Assembly (NCBI GenBank): GCA_026770595.1
Contig: MU633581.1
Location: 1-47,949, forward strand
Length of the DNA: 47,949 bases
Direction: 5' to 3'
DNA from: Ochromonadaceae sp. CCMP2298
Lineage: Eukaryota; Sar; Synurophyceae; Ochromonadales; Ochromonadaceae
Within the stretch, counting starts at the first letter, position 1; the number at the start of each line of letters is the position of its first letter. A program made the translations under genes and the position numbers. Below the pieces are notes generated by a model, which saw nothing but the letters and a program-made list of their open reading frames with translations, had not been told where the DNA came from and did no database searches. Of the stretch, positions 21,232 through 31,633 are shown in pieces.

Positions 21232-21785
21232 ATGTCGTTGTTCAAGAGCGTGTTCGATCGCATCGCGTCGAGCTACAGGGGCATTGTGGCTGCCCGGTTG
21301 AGAACATACGGTGAGATCTCATCAAACCCACTACCTCGCGCAACTTATTTGGTGCACTGACCTTTGCGAACCTTGTTATTTTCTATGCAGGCTTGAGATA
21401 CGATGATCTTCTTATTGAGACACCTGACATGCACAAGGCTCTTTCCAGAACCGACGCCGACGTTCGCCTCGCCAGGTAACCCCCGCCACGATCCTGCTGT
21501 CCTTCTGTCTCACGCCTACTCCTCTTCTAACGAGATTTTAAACCCTGTACTGATTCTAGGGAGAGGAGGATTAAGCGTGCTTTCGATTTGTCTGCCAAGA
21601 AGAAGGCTCTACCCATTGAGATTGCCATGAAGGACGAACCCATGAAGGTGAGAACACGCCCCCACACCTCCCCATCTCCTCAACTAACAGTGTAATTTGC
21701 CCTCCTCTCCCCATCATAGATGTACTTGAACGGTCAAATTGACGTCGCCATTGCAGAGAGGGAACAGAAGCAGCTGCTGAAATAG
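21232..21785 (+). CDS. UQCRB: Ubiquinol-cytochrome c reductase 14 kDa subunit (QCR7/UQCRB)
   Basis: Small matrix-side subunit of respiratory complex III. Exons 21232-21310, 21391-21475, 21560-21647 and 21720-21785 join in phase to 105 residues, near the family's 110-125. The diagnostic run is RTYGLRYDDLLIETPDM, followed by LARERRIKRAFDLSAKKKAL and a charged C-terminal helix (AIAEREQKQLLK). No cleavable presequence, as usual for this subunit. Confidence 0.93.
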
Positions 21786-22095
21786 AAATCCGATCGCATA
21801 GATGCATCTATGCGCTTCTGTCGGTCGCAGACAGAAGTCCCAACGTGCAGTTTTGTAGCATTCCAGCCAGCCACTGCTCAGGGAGCGAACCACTATAGTC
21901 ACTTTTGGCTCACTGTTAGCTCCTCACAAACGCCATAGTTTTAATTGGAAACTAGGCAATCTTGAGTGTCGCTGAATTTGACCTTTGGTACCCCCTTCAC
22001 CCCACACGTGTATCCCTTTTTTACTCTACAACCAGCGAAACGTCATTGAGTGGGGGAAAAAATAGCGACGAAAGAACAGCCCTTTACTTATTGAA
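21786..22095. other. Convergent 3' region between UQCRB and the syntaxin gene
   Basis: 310 bases, no gene seen. Contains CGATCGCATAGATGCATCTATGCGC near 21791, whose core CATAGATGCATCTATG is a 16-base perfect palindrome at 21798-21813. Confidence 0.45.
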
Positions 22096-23412
22096 CTACT
22101 TGTTGCCAGAGTGCTTCCAAACAAGAACGGAGATCATGATGATGATCAAAATGACGAGGATGATGATGCACTTGATGGCTAGATTCGCCTTCTGGTGCTC
22201 CTCAGCCTTGTGCAGCTGCTTAACACCCTCCTTCGCGTGTTCTACAGCATGCTCCATGTTGTAGTCGATACGATCCAAAACTGTGCCCTGGTCGATCACC
22301 AGCACTGCCAACTCCTTGAAAATCTGGGCGAGCTCTTCGATGGACTTTGCGATCCGCATTATCTCCTCGTCCCTCTGGTTCACGAGCTGCAGGGATGATG
22401 AATCATAGAGAGGGATAAGGAATGTACAATTAAATGAAGTAATAAGGGTGAGGGGCGAAATCTCCTACCTCCTCGGTGTTCTCTAAAATCTGCATCTGCA
22501 TGGTGTCGAAGCCAAGGTCGTCGTCGGCCTCCATCGCTGCTGGCTTTTTGCTAGGCTGGTTTAGGAAATCGAATGCCTGGGCCCCGCTCCCCTGCTTCTG
22601 CCCTTGCAGCTTCATCAAATATTGCTGTGGGAGGAGGAAGAGGAGGGAGAGAAGGGAGAGGAGTGACACTTATCAGACACTGCTTGAATCCGAGCACCTC
22701 TGATCTATTGTATCTTTTGGCTTACCTTCTGGGTGGAGCGGAAGGACATGCTCAGTCCCTGGATCTTCCTGGCCATAGACATCTGCATGTTTCTCCGCAC
22801 TGTGCGCTCTTCCAGGGGCAGCGAGGGGTCCTCCGACTGCTTGCCGAACCGCTTCAGCACCCCCTCTGCGTGGTGGAACAGGCCCGTTATCTCCCTCGTC
22901 TTCGCGTCGATCTCGCGCTCCTGCTGGGATTCATCCGCCTCAAAGTTCACCATCAGCCTCTTCGAGTGCAGAGCGTTCAGCTCGCGAACTAGTCAGAGAG
23001 GGTTCAAACATTAGCGGAGACACTTTTAGCGCAAATTTATTGAATGAAGTTCCATGGAAGCAATCTTACTCCTTGACTGGATATTCGAGACATCCTCCTC
23101 CGCCTGCTCTATTTGGTCGACCCACGCGGGAGGTAGGCTGTTCTTGGGAGACTTCCAGGCGCTGGCTTCATGCTGGAAATGCCACGTTGGACGGAGGGTA
23201 GGGAGTCAGTTACGAGAGTCACTTGCGGATAGATAGACGAAGCGTGGGAATTTGTGGACGCTAGAAATTGTGTAGAAGAGCGCTAAAAAATGTACCTCCA
23301 ACAGCACGTTCTCCGATTGCTGGCTGTCCGTGTCCTTTACGTTCAGACTTCGGTTCGCCTTGGCGCCACTGCGGAACTCCACGAACTTCTTCGTCAAATT
23401 TCGGCACGCCAT
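22096..23412 (-). CDS. Qa-SNARE of the syntaxin-16/Tlg2 type
   Basis: SNARE for endosome-to-trans-Golgi fusion. Exons 23412-23296, 23172-23070, 22988-22726, 22624-22469 and 22386-22096 join in phase to 309 residues. The N-terminus RNLTKKFVEFR resembles the peptide by which Tlg2/STX16 binds the SM protein Vps45. An Habc-like helical region follows (WVDQIEQAEEDVSNIQSRI onward). RRNMQMSMARKIQGLSMSF then QYLMKLQGQKQ is typical of the STX16 group. The SNARE helix has the zero-layer Gln in VLVIDQGTVLDRIDYN (about residue 246). It ends with one hydrophobic anchor (CIIILVILIIIMISVLV) and a short luminal tail. Confidence 0.93.
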
Positions 23413-24379
23413 GTCGGAGCTTCGCACTGCGCAGAAGACTTCGAGACGCGAACTGGTTGTTCAGGAACGGCTCTCCTAAGTGAACAGCTTCAGATTACGA
23501 GCTCCTAAAAGAGTCGCTCGTTTGTCCTCCTCCTCATCAGAGAGGATCTTTCCAGTTTTCGGTTTGCGATATTTTCCCCCGACAAAAAGTGGGAGAAATA
23601 TGAATTTTTGGTAAACGATTTTGGTCTTTTATATGTGAACACAACCGCCCCCCTTGGATTTTAGATCGTACTATACCAATTTCCATGATAGCTTAGTGAC
23701 ATTCAATTTAACCATATCATTAGCTATTCTGGCAGTTTGGCCGTACGAAGATGATTTGTATAAATATTAGGCCTAAATGGACTAACGCGTAGATTCCTAC
23801 TGCGGGGGTGAGTGAGTTTCAACTGGATGAGCGCAACACGTTCTTTGAATGAGCGAGAAAAGAATGAAAGAATGATCGTTCTTGGATGCCCGAGTACCGA
23901 CCTAGCCTAGCCTTGCCTGAGGTTTATTAAAATTAATCTACCAAAGAAGAATGTGGCTGCTCACAGAAACGGTATCAAATAAACCGGATATTCGTAAACG
24001 AACCCGCCGTTTCCGGTTTGCGATGGCAAAAGCGGACAAGCACGCAGCCGCTGCTTTGCAAAAAGGTTCTGCTGTCCTCACGCGCTGCGTGCTCTATTCA
24101 CTAAACACAGCAGTCATTGGGCAACTGATCACAACTTCCTGGAAGAAGCTGGAAGGAAGCCTCGTCAGTCCATATTTCCGGGGCGCGCGCGAAGGTACCT
24201 GCAGTTTTCGCGGCGTAGATTCGTCTGTCGCTGGAGTGTGGCCGTGCATCCACTGAGTCCTTCCTACTCCCAGCGATCTCCTGGTCTTGAGAGAGCGTTG
24301 ATTGCAGTCGCTTTGGAGTACTGCTCTTAGGTTCCGACGCACGGCTTTGATCTGGGGGCTGAATTCTTTTGCGGTCGCG
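23413..24379. promoter_or_regulatory. Long divergent region between syntaxin and SF3B2
   Basis: 967 bases, the longest gap without a supported gene. The left two thirds are AT-rich. A short hairpin can form at about 23569-23601 (ATATTTTCCCCC against GTGGGAGAAATAT). An ATG at 23951 opens a 101-codon frame without recognisable domain, probably upstream leader of SF3B2. Open frames on the minus strand (24094-24550) look like shadows. Confidence 0.45.
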
Positions 24380-25954
24380 ATGTCTGCGGTTAGGCGGCCA
24401 ACCAAAAATGAGAAGCGACGATCCAAGAACAAGGAGGTCCAGGCTGCGCCCAAACCGACTAGTGCAACCCAACGAGTTGCTAATGGTGCCACCGCGGATG
24501 ATTCTGATGGAGTAGAAATTGAATACGTCTCTGCCAAATACGACGATCAAGACGACATAGAGTCAGTACTCGATCAGTTTCGGGGCATTTTTGAGAAGTT
24601 CTCGAAGCCAGAGGACCTGCTGAGCGACGCAGTGGAGGAGGCCGCGGAGGATAGGGAGGATAGGGAGAATTTAGCGTTGGGGGAGGAGAAGAAGCACGAC
24701 GAGGTAGACGAGGATGGGAAGCTTTCCAAGCGGAAGAAGAAGCTGTTGAGTCGATTGAGCGTGGCGGAGCTGAAGCAGCTGGTGGCGCGCCCGGACGTGG
24801 TGGAGGCGCACGACGTGACCTCGAGCGATCCCCGCCTTTTAGTGTATTTAAAAGCCTACAAGAACACCGTAGCAGTGCCCCGTCATTGGTGCCACATACG
24901 GAAGTATCTGACGGGCAAGGTGGGCATGGAGAAGCCGGCGTTCCAGCTGCCCGAGTTCATCGCAGAGACAGGCATCGCCAAGATCAGAGACGCAGTGATG
25001 GAGCAGGAGGCTGCCAAGAAGGCGAAGCAAAAGAGTAGGGAGAGGGTGAGGCCCAAGATGGGGAAGATTGACATAGATTACCAAGTCCTGCACGATGCCT
25101 TCTTCAAGTACCAGACCAAGCCCAAGCTCACGGGGCACGGGGACCTCTACTACGAGGGCAAGGAGTACGAGGTCAGCATGAAGGAGATGAAGCCCGGCAA
25201 CTTCTCTGCAGAATTGCAGGCGGCGCTGGGGATATCAGAGGGTGTGCCCCCGCCCTGGCTGATCAATATGCAGCGCTACGGGCCCCCGCCTTCCTACCCG
25301 AGCTTGAAGGTGCCCGGCCTGAACGCGCCTCTGCCCGCCGGAGCCCAGTACGGATACCAACCAGGCGGGTGGGGCAAGCCGCCAGTTGACGAATACGGCC
25401 GGCCCCTGTACGGCGACGTGTTCGGCACTGCGGAGGACCCTGCGGCTGCCTTCGGCGCAGAGCTGGTGGACAAGACGTTGCGATGGGGCGAGCTGGAGAT
25501 CCTGGAGTATTCAGATGCCGAGGACGAGGACGAGTCGCAGATCGAGGACATCGACGAGGGAGTGTACGACCCCAGTGGGGCGGAGACACCCAGCACGCTG
25601 GACGGGGGCGCCTCCGTGACCACGGGCATATCGGGTCTGGAGACGCCTGACACAGTGGATCTGCGCAAGCGCTCAGGCGTGGAGACCCCCAGCAGCCTCT
25701 ACTCTGAGGAAACGCCCGGCCCCGAGCTGTACCACGTCATCCAGGAGCGCAAGGCGGGTGGCGCGAACCAGATGTTCGGCTCCGACCATGTGTACGTACT
25801 CCCCGGCGGAAAGGGCGAGACGGAAGGGCACACCAACGGAACCTCCTCCCTCGCCGACGGGATGCTCACGGAGGAGAGTGCGAAGATGGGCAAGAAGAGA
25901 AAAATGGACTCTTCCGGGGCAGCAATGAAGCGGATCAAGGAGTTCAAGTTTTAG
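24380..25954 (+). CDS. SF3B2: Splicing factor 3B subunit 2 (SAP145)
   Basis: U2 snRNP component that helps anchor the complex near the branch point. One exon, 524 residues, shorter than human (about 895) because the long N-terminal region is reduced. Basic N-terminus (residues 1-30), acidic linker, then the DUF382 core (RPDVVEAHDVTSSDPRLLVY, HWCHIRKYLTGKVGMEKPAF, LPEFIAETGIAKIRDAV). The PSP domain follows (HGDLYYEGKEYE, KPGNFSAELQAALGI, PPPWLINMQRYGPPPSYPSL, PGLNAPLP, YGRPLYGDVFG). The acidic C-terminal tail (YSDAEDEDESQIEDIDEG) and basic end (KRIKEFKF) are typical. ATG 24380 is chosen; upstream in-frame codons lack an ATG. Confidence 0.96.
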   Translation: MSAVRRPTKNEKRRSKNKEVQAAPKPTSATQRVANGATADDSDGVEIEYVSAKYDDQDDIESVLDQFRGIFEKFSKPEDLLSDAVEEAAEDREDRENLALGEEKKHDEVDEDGKLSKRKKKLLSRLSVAELKQLVARPDVVEAHDVTSSDPRLLVYLKAYKNTVAVPRHWCHIRKYLTGKVGMEKPAFQLPEFIAETGIAKIRDAVMEQEAAKKAKQKSRERVRPKMGKIDIDYQVLHDAFFKYQTKPKLTGHGDLYYEGKEYEVSMKEMKPGNFSAELQAALGISEGVPPPWLINMQRYGPPPSYPSLKVPGLNAPLPAGAQYGYQPGGWGKPPVDEYGRPLYGDVFGTAEDPAAAFGAELVDKTLRWGELEILEYSDAEDEDESQIEDIDEGVYDPSGAETPSTLDGGASVTTGISGLETPDTVDLRKRSGVETPSSLYSEETPGPELYHVIQERKAGGANQMFGSDHVYVLPGGKGETEGHTNGTSSLADGMLTEESAKMGKKRKMDSSGAAMKRIKEFKF

Positions 25955-26074
25955 AATAGTTTTTTTCTTGGGTTGGGGCAGAAAACTTCCGGGGATGAAC
26001 TGTTGCAGGGCGTTCTGGGCTGCTTGTTTCCCGTCCGAGTAAGCTAATCCATTGCCTATTTACAACGTTTCTGT

Positions 26075-26699
26075 CTATTTGTGTCCTTTCGAGTCGTTAT
26101 TCTGCTTGAACTCTCCAGGCGACCCTGACAAATCAGACGCTTCCTCCATCATGGCATGAAAATCTGTGGTGCAAGAAGAGATGTCGTATGTTACTCGTCA
26201 CAGACCACATCGTGATGAACTGCAAGCACAGCTACACTTATGCCTTACTTTCAAAGCTTGAAACCGCAGACAGCAGGTCTAACATGAGCGTCTCCATCGA
26301 TTCCTTTCCATCCGCTGCAGACGCCTCGGCGCGTTTTATTGCCTCCACGATCTCCGTCTTATCGTACTCTGTTGTGAACTCTTCCATACAATCGTCGAAG
26401 ATGCTTCCGTAGCTCTCGTACATGCTGTACTGCGCAATCGTGTAGGACTCTCCGGCTTTCGTCTCACCGCGGGTAAGAGATTCTGCTTTAAAGTGCCCAG
26501 CATTCTCATGCACGAAAAGCTCCAGTTTGGGCTGCACGGTGGAGAGGAAGAAAGCTGACATCCGCAACATGAGGAAAGACGTATCTGGGTCGACGGACTT
26601 GGAGTCAACGTCCGTTTCCAACCACTCTGGTTTACTGTCATCGTCTTCTTCATTCACTGCCCAGGCGGGATTCTCGTCGTCCTCCAGCAAGCCATCCAT
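26075..26699 (-). CDS. BART-domain (ARL2-binding protein-like) protein
   Basis: Exons 26699-26249 and 26163-26075 join in phase to 179 residues. The N-terminus is acidic (MDGLLEDDENPAW). The rest follows the helical pattern of the BART domain, which binds Arl2/Arl3-type GTPases: KLELFVHENAGHFKAES, GESYTIAQYSMYESYGSIFD, then METLMLDLLSAVSSF continuing over the splice junction as ENFHAMMEEASDLSG. The unspliced frame would stop just after the donor; splicing restores the conserved last helix. No closer subfamily (ARL2BP versus CFAP36) can be assigned. Both are linked to cilia or tubulin biology in other eukaryotes, which would match PACRG here, but that link is inference. Confidence 0.62.
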
Positions 26700-27142
26700 T
26701 TCCAAGTTTTGCGACCCCCGTTCGTGGAGGGACGAGTTTCTTCGGTTGCCTGCGATTCAGGAGATCATCCCTGCACTCGCTTCAGCAAGGCGAGCAGTGC
26801 TGGTTCCTAGAGATGCACGCGAGAGGGAGTTGTGAAGATGCAAGGGTCGCACTTTTGTTAAGGGGAATGGAACGGCCGTTTCACTTCAAAACCTGGGAAC
26901 TTTTTAAACCGGTTCGCTTCAATCCGGTCTCTGACTCAGCTGTTTTTTGCTGACAGGGCATCGCCGGATCGATGCCAGCACAATCACACCACAGCAGATC
27001 AAGCTCTCCCAACAGAGAACAGAAACCCCGCTTTTTTGAAGCAGAACTGTTGCCCGAGTCAGCGGTAGACGCATCCGAAATAGGTCTCACTGCACTATCG
27101 AGTAGACGCTATCGACGTCGCTCGTCTCTTTCGACGGGGGGG
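26700..27142. promoter_or_regulatory. Shared upstream region of the BART gene and the plastid ABC1K
   Basis: 443 bases between divergent starts. An ATG at 26972 is in frame with ABC1K and would add 57 Ser/Arg-rich residues, but this would bury the signal peptide. Probably promoter and 5'UTR; no motif recognised. Confidence 0.4.
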
Positions 27143-30132
27143 ATGCTCAGCAGACTTGCGATTCTCTTCGCGGTCATGTATCGCATAGCATCAGCCTTCA
27201 CCCTCAACGGAAGACATGCTGCTTACTCTACTGGATCGCAGACGGCCCGGGCTCTTTCAACGAGCTTGCAAATGTCCGACAACGTCGTGGAGAAGCGAAG
27301 AAGCTTCGTCGAGCAGGCCGGCGCTGCGGGGATAGCGTCCGCCGCTGTTATCGCAGCAGCGGCAGTGAACTCTGCAGTCGGCATGAGGCAGCTCTCTGCT
27401 CCCGACGATCAAAAGAGCTTCGTGTACAAGGACGGGGGAGGCGCGGGGCGGGTTGGGCAGGTGGACGAGTACGGACTCCCGCTCGTGTACGACAAGGTAG
27501 CATCATATTTCACCCCCTCTCTCTATGGGGTACATGTTTAACCCCCTCTCTCTGTGCTTATACTCCAGGACCTCATCCAGCTGTACTGGGCTAAGCAGGG
27601 GTCCGCCCTGACGCAGCGATGGACAGAGTTCCTGGGATACTCGGTGCCCTTCCTGACCAGGGTTATCGCCATTGTGGTGGCGGGAGGCACGGAGGATCTG
27701 TCCAAGAACGGCGCCAGTCTGGCCAAGGACGCTCGTGTTATATTTGAGAAGCTTGGCCCCACCTATATTAAGATGGGGCAGATGATGTCTGTGCGCCCAG
27801 ACGTGCTGCCCCAGTCCGCCCTGAACGAACTGAAGATCCTGCAAGACAGCGTGCAGCCCTTCGACACCCCCACTGCCATCTCCATGATCGAGAAGGAGCT
27901 CGGAGGTCCCCTGGGAATGTTCTTCAGCGAGATCTCCGACGAGCCCGTGGCGGCCGCCAGTTTGGCGCAGGTTTACAAGGCCAAGCTGATCAACTCAGAC
28001 CAGTTCGTTGCGGTGAAGGTGCAGCGGCCGCGCATTCTGGAGGTGGTCTCGAAGGACCTGTATGTGCTCAGGAGGGCGGCGGAGGTGTACCAGGGGCTGA
28101 TGGATAGGTTCGCGCCTCAGCAGCGCACCAACTACGTCGCCCTGCTGAACGAGTGGGCCGTGGGCTTTTACACCGAACTGGACTTCAAGAACGAGGCGGC
28201 GAACCAGCAGCGCCTCAAGGAGCTCATGACGGCTGAGGGCGTAACGGGCATGTACGTGCCCGAGGTCTTCCACGACCTGTGCACGCGCAGGGTCATGGTG
28301 AGCGAGTGGGTGGACGGGAAAAAACTGTCCGACCTCGAGTCCGCCGAGCTGGCCACGCTAATCCCCGACGCACAGGAGGCCTTCCTGACGCAGCTGCTGC
28401 AGGTGGGGTTCTTCCACTCCGACCCACACCCTGGCAACATGCTGCGCATGGACGTGCCCAGAGGGGACGCGCGCATCGCACTGCTGGACTTCGGACTCGT
28501 GGCCAGGTGAGCGCACACCCACCTGTGCGATGCTGTGTGCCTCAGATCCTTTCGCACATGTTAACCCACCAACATTACTAACATCCCCCCCGCCCTCCCC
28601 CCACCACTAACATTACTCTCACACGCAACCACAGTATCAAGCAGTCCGACATGGACACCATGGTCTCCGCAATCATCCACCTGGCCAACAACGACTACAC
28701 CAGTCTGGTCGACGACTTCATCCAGCTGGAGATCCTGCCCAAGGACTGCGACAGACCCAAGGTACGGCCTGATCGTGTTTGGAAGTAGTAGAAGTAGTAG
28801 AACAAGTAGAACTAGTTGCGAGTCCTTGGGAGTTCGCATCGAATTTAAGTAGGTGACTATGTTCGACTAACTAACATCCCCACCTCCTCCCTCCAGATCA
28901 TCCCGCTGATGGACAAGGCCCTCACGCCCTACGTGAAGGGCGGCGGGGCGCAGAGCTACGAGGAGGAGCTGAAGAAAATCTACGGCATGGACGGCTCTAT
29001 GTCAGGCACCGCGGGGGGCTTCTCAGCCATGACGCAGGACGCCCTAACAGTGCTCAACGACATCCCCTTCTCCATCCCCCCCTACTTCGCCCTCCTGGCC
29101 CGCGCCATCGTCACACTGGAGGGGGTGGCTCTCACCGCCAACCCCAAGTACGCCCTTATACTCGAGTCCTACCCCTTCATCTCTCGCAAGCTGCTCAAAG
29201 AAGACCGACCCGAGATCCAGCGCGCCCTGCAGGAGGTGCTGTACAGCCGGGGGGGCAGCGGGCTGCAGGCGACGCGCCTCAGCGTGCTGCTCAACTCGGC
29301 ACTGGGCATAGTGGCCAAGAGCTCGGGCGCAATGGTGGACTTCGACACCATCCCCGAGGACGGCGTGAGCCTCACCCAGTCCCTGAAATACCTCCTAGGC
29401 CCCTCGGCTGCCTCCCTGCGGCGCCTGCTGATCGACGAGGCCGTTACCGCGGGAGACATACTGATCCGCCAGGCCTCGCGCAAAGCCTACAGCCAAATAC
29501 TGCCGCGCCTGCCTCGCCCCCCCTTCCTAGGCCGCTTCCTGCCCTCCCCGGAGGACTTGCGCGTCCCATTTTTCATCCCCAAGCAGCGCCTGCTCGCCTC
29601 CAGCCTGACCGCGGCCCCCGTGGCCCCTATTGATCTGGCTGCCTTCACCACCTCTCGGCCGGACTTCGTCAAGCTAGCGCAGAGCGCGAGTCCTGTGTTC
29701 CTGACTGCGAAGCAGCTACTGGACGGCGCGGCGCCCAAGCTCTCCCGCGAAGAGGAGCTCTACGCGATCTCCCTCACTGACCTTGCTGTGCAGACGCTGG
29801 GCGCGGATGCGGGCGTGGTGGTGAACGGAAACGCCCTGCTGGACCCCAGGGCCGCCTCGCGCTTTCTGCTGAGCATCGCTAGCAGTGGTCAGCTGCCCGG
29901 CCTTGGTGCCATCCTGACATCCGCACAACTACGCGGCATCAGCGACCGACTGCGGCCTCTGCTGGGCGGCACGGACGCGGTTCCCACGGGTAAGGGCGAG
30001 GGGCTTACCGAACTAGTCTCCGGCCTGGGCGGGCTGACTGCCGAAGAGGAGGTGATTCTGCAGGAAACCTCCAACAGCATTCTCCTCAAAATCGCCGACA
30101 AATTCATCGGTCGCATGCAAACACTCCTGTAA
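27143..30132 (+). CDS. Plastid ABC1-family (UbiB/ADCK) atypical kinase
   Basis: Exons 27143-27496, 27569-28506, 28635-28761 and 28897-30132 join in phase to 884 residues. The N-terminus MLSRLAILFAVMYRIASA, then F, is a signal peptide with the red-lineage plastid motif (Phe at +1) and a basic, Ser/Thr-rich transit stretch after it. Atypical kinase motifs in order: KxGQ in YIKMGQMMSVRPDVLP, Ala-rich loop in PVAAASLAQVYKA, lysine in VAVKVQRP, ExD in TELDFKNEA, HSDPHPGN, and LLDFGLVA at the exon 2/3 junction. The family protects plastid quinones and tocopherols at plastoglobules and thylakoids; which ABC1K class this is cannot be said. The C-terminal 350 residues are outside the kinase core and may be helical. 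Confidence 0.93.
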
Positions 30133-30511
30133 CTTTTCACAATCTACTGTAACTTTTAACCACCCTGGTCACATAAACACCGCCTTCGCACTACTTTAGT
30201 CATAACGATTCTTGGCCCAAAAGGGGCACAAAGGGGCACAAAGGGGCACAAAGGGGTGCAAAGGGGCACAAAGGGGTGCAAAGGGGTGCAAAGGGGTGCA
30301 AAGGGGTGCGAAGTTGTTTGCTGTTAAATCTTAACCCTCAGCAGAGGTTGAGAAGCGCGACTACAAATACTTAGAGTAGGAACTTCTAGTAGAGTTTTGG
30401 AGGAAAGGCGGTCGAATCGGAAGTTTGCCTGATCACGACCCAGGACAGTCTGATACAGTCTGAGGGCACGGTGCGGCTGCGAATATGCGCGGTGCGGCTG
30501 GTGCACAGCAT
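30133..30511. other. Convergent 3' region containing a minisatellite
   Basis: 379 bases between the ABC1K stop and the stop of the FN3-like gene on the other strand. Holds a 10-base tandem array (separate entry); otherwise nothing recognised. Confidence 0.5.
30221..30310. repeat. 10-base minisatellite, nine copies
   Basis: Unit AAGGGGCACA or AAGGGGTGCA, nine consecutive units in exact 10-base register; the last ends TGCG. Units 1-3 and 5 carry CACA, the others TGCA, so copies differ only at two positions. G-rich on the plus strand. Confidence 0.97.
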
Positions 30512-31633
30512 TTACCGCGGGGGGTCGAGGCTGTAGCCGATAACGGCGGAGACCACGAGGAATGCAACGAAGCCCACGGCAACAAGCTGTAGGGAAGTGG
30601 ACGGGGTGTGGTTAGGCACAATTTCAGGTGTAGAGACAGGTGTAGGGGGAGACAGGTGAAGAGGGAGACAGGTGTAGAGGGAGACAGGTGTAGGGGGAGA
30701 TAGGTGTAGGGGGAGACAGGTGTAGGGGGAGACAGATGTAGGGGGAGACAGCGACTCACCGCCTGGGACTTGGTCTCCGAGTCCGTCGTCACCTCCACGA
30801 AACACTGGCAGAGCATATTCTGCACCCCCGCCGCGTCGCAGTCCTTGACTCGGTAGATCCACGAGCCCTGGGCGGTAGAGGGGTCGGTGTAGCGGTACTT
30901 GCCGCCGCCCGCGCCCTTGGAGGCCAGCGCGGAGACCTCGTTGAACGTAGCGATCTCCTGGAAGTCACCGCCGTAGGAGGGGCGCTTCTCCACGATGTAG
31001 CCGAGGTTGTTCGTCTCCCCGCCGGTGACCCACGCGAGGTCCACTTGGTTGCCCGCCATGCGCCACCGCATGCCCTCGGACGACTCGATCTCCCCGCGGT
31101 CCAGTATGCTCGTCTTCTTCTTCTTGCTGGACTCAGGAGCCTCCTTCTGCCTCAGCAGCTCCACCATAGCCTGTGGAGAGGACAAGGGATGGATTAGTAC
31201 ACAGCGCAAGCGAGTCGGTCTACGGAGCACCTACATCCTCGTCGATCTGCTTGTTCATCCACGGCGCATACGCGACGCCGTTTTCGTTGAACATCATTCT
31301 CTTCGCCCTTCTCTTGAGTCTCTCGGTCTGCTCAGACTCAGTCTCGTTTTCGGGGATGGGCTCTTTCTTAGCGAGGAGGGCGGACGCGCTTCTCACCTGG
31401 GGGTGCAATGAGCAGAGCAGAGAGTTCAGAGTCGTTGGACGAGCGTAATATGATGAGCACTACACCAAAACAGCACAAACAGTGGGAGGATCGGATAGCG
31501 GGTGATAAGTGTTGACAGAGGGATCCACCTTGATGGCATTCTTCGCGATATTCCTGCTCAGGGGGATTTGGAAAGACGCTGTGAGCGCTCCGTACGACAG
31601 GAGCGCAAGCAGAAGGACTTGCAGGTTGAACAT
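30512..31633 (-). CDS. Plastid membrane protein with fibronectin-III-like domain, function unknown
   Basis: Exons 31633-31529, 31396-31235, 31170-30760 and 30586-30512 join in phase to 250 residues. The N-terminus MFNLQVLLLALLSYGALTAS is a signal peptide followed by F and a basic stretch, the secondary-plastid presequence. After an Arg/Lys/Glu-rich linker (residues 40-100) comes a compact beta-rich module, about 120-225: MRWRMAGNQVDLAWVTGG, NLGYIVEKRPSYGGDF, YRYTDPSTAQGSWIYRVKD, CDAAGV, LCQCFVEV, resembling an FN3 or Ig-like fold. The last exon is a single membrane helix (LVAVGFVAFLVVSAVIGYSL) and DPPR tail, so the domain likely faces one plastid compartment from a membrane anchor. I recall similar proteins in plant chloroplasts but cannot name one with confidence. 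Confidence 0.78.
30635..30751. repeat. 16-base minisatellite inside the last intron of the FN3-like gene
   Basis: Unit GACAGGTGTAGGGGGA, seven copies with one or two substitutions each (30635-30746) plus a partial copy. The array fills most of intron 30587-30759 and ends just next to the donor site. In the transcript it reads as a pyrimidine-rich repeat. Confidence 0.95.

Noticed and set aside
23951-24256. 101-codon plus-strand frame starting with ATG upstream of SF3B2
   Set aside because: No domain and poor coding character; more likely leader sequence. Kept only as a note in the intergenic entry.
24094-24550. Two minus-strand frames of about 148 codons opposite the SF3B2 5' end
   Set aside because: They overlap the SF3B2 start on the other strand and resemble no family.
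30221-30310. Regular short repeats as a possible CRISPR-like array
   Set aside because: Units are directly adjacent without spacers, in a eukaryotic nuclear setting; it is a minisatellite.
30433-31230. 265-codon minus-strand frame with Pro/Thr/Leu/Ser repeats
   Set aside because: It reads through the minisatellite intron of the FN3-like gene; splicing gives the membrane helix instead.
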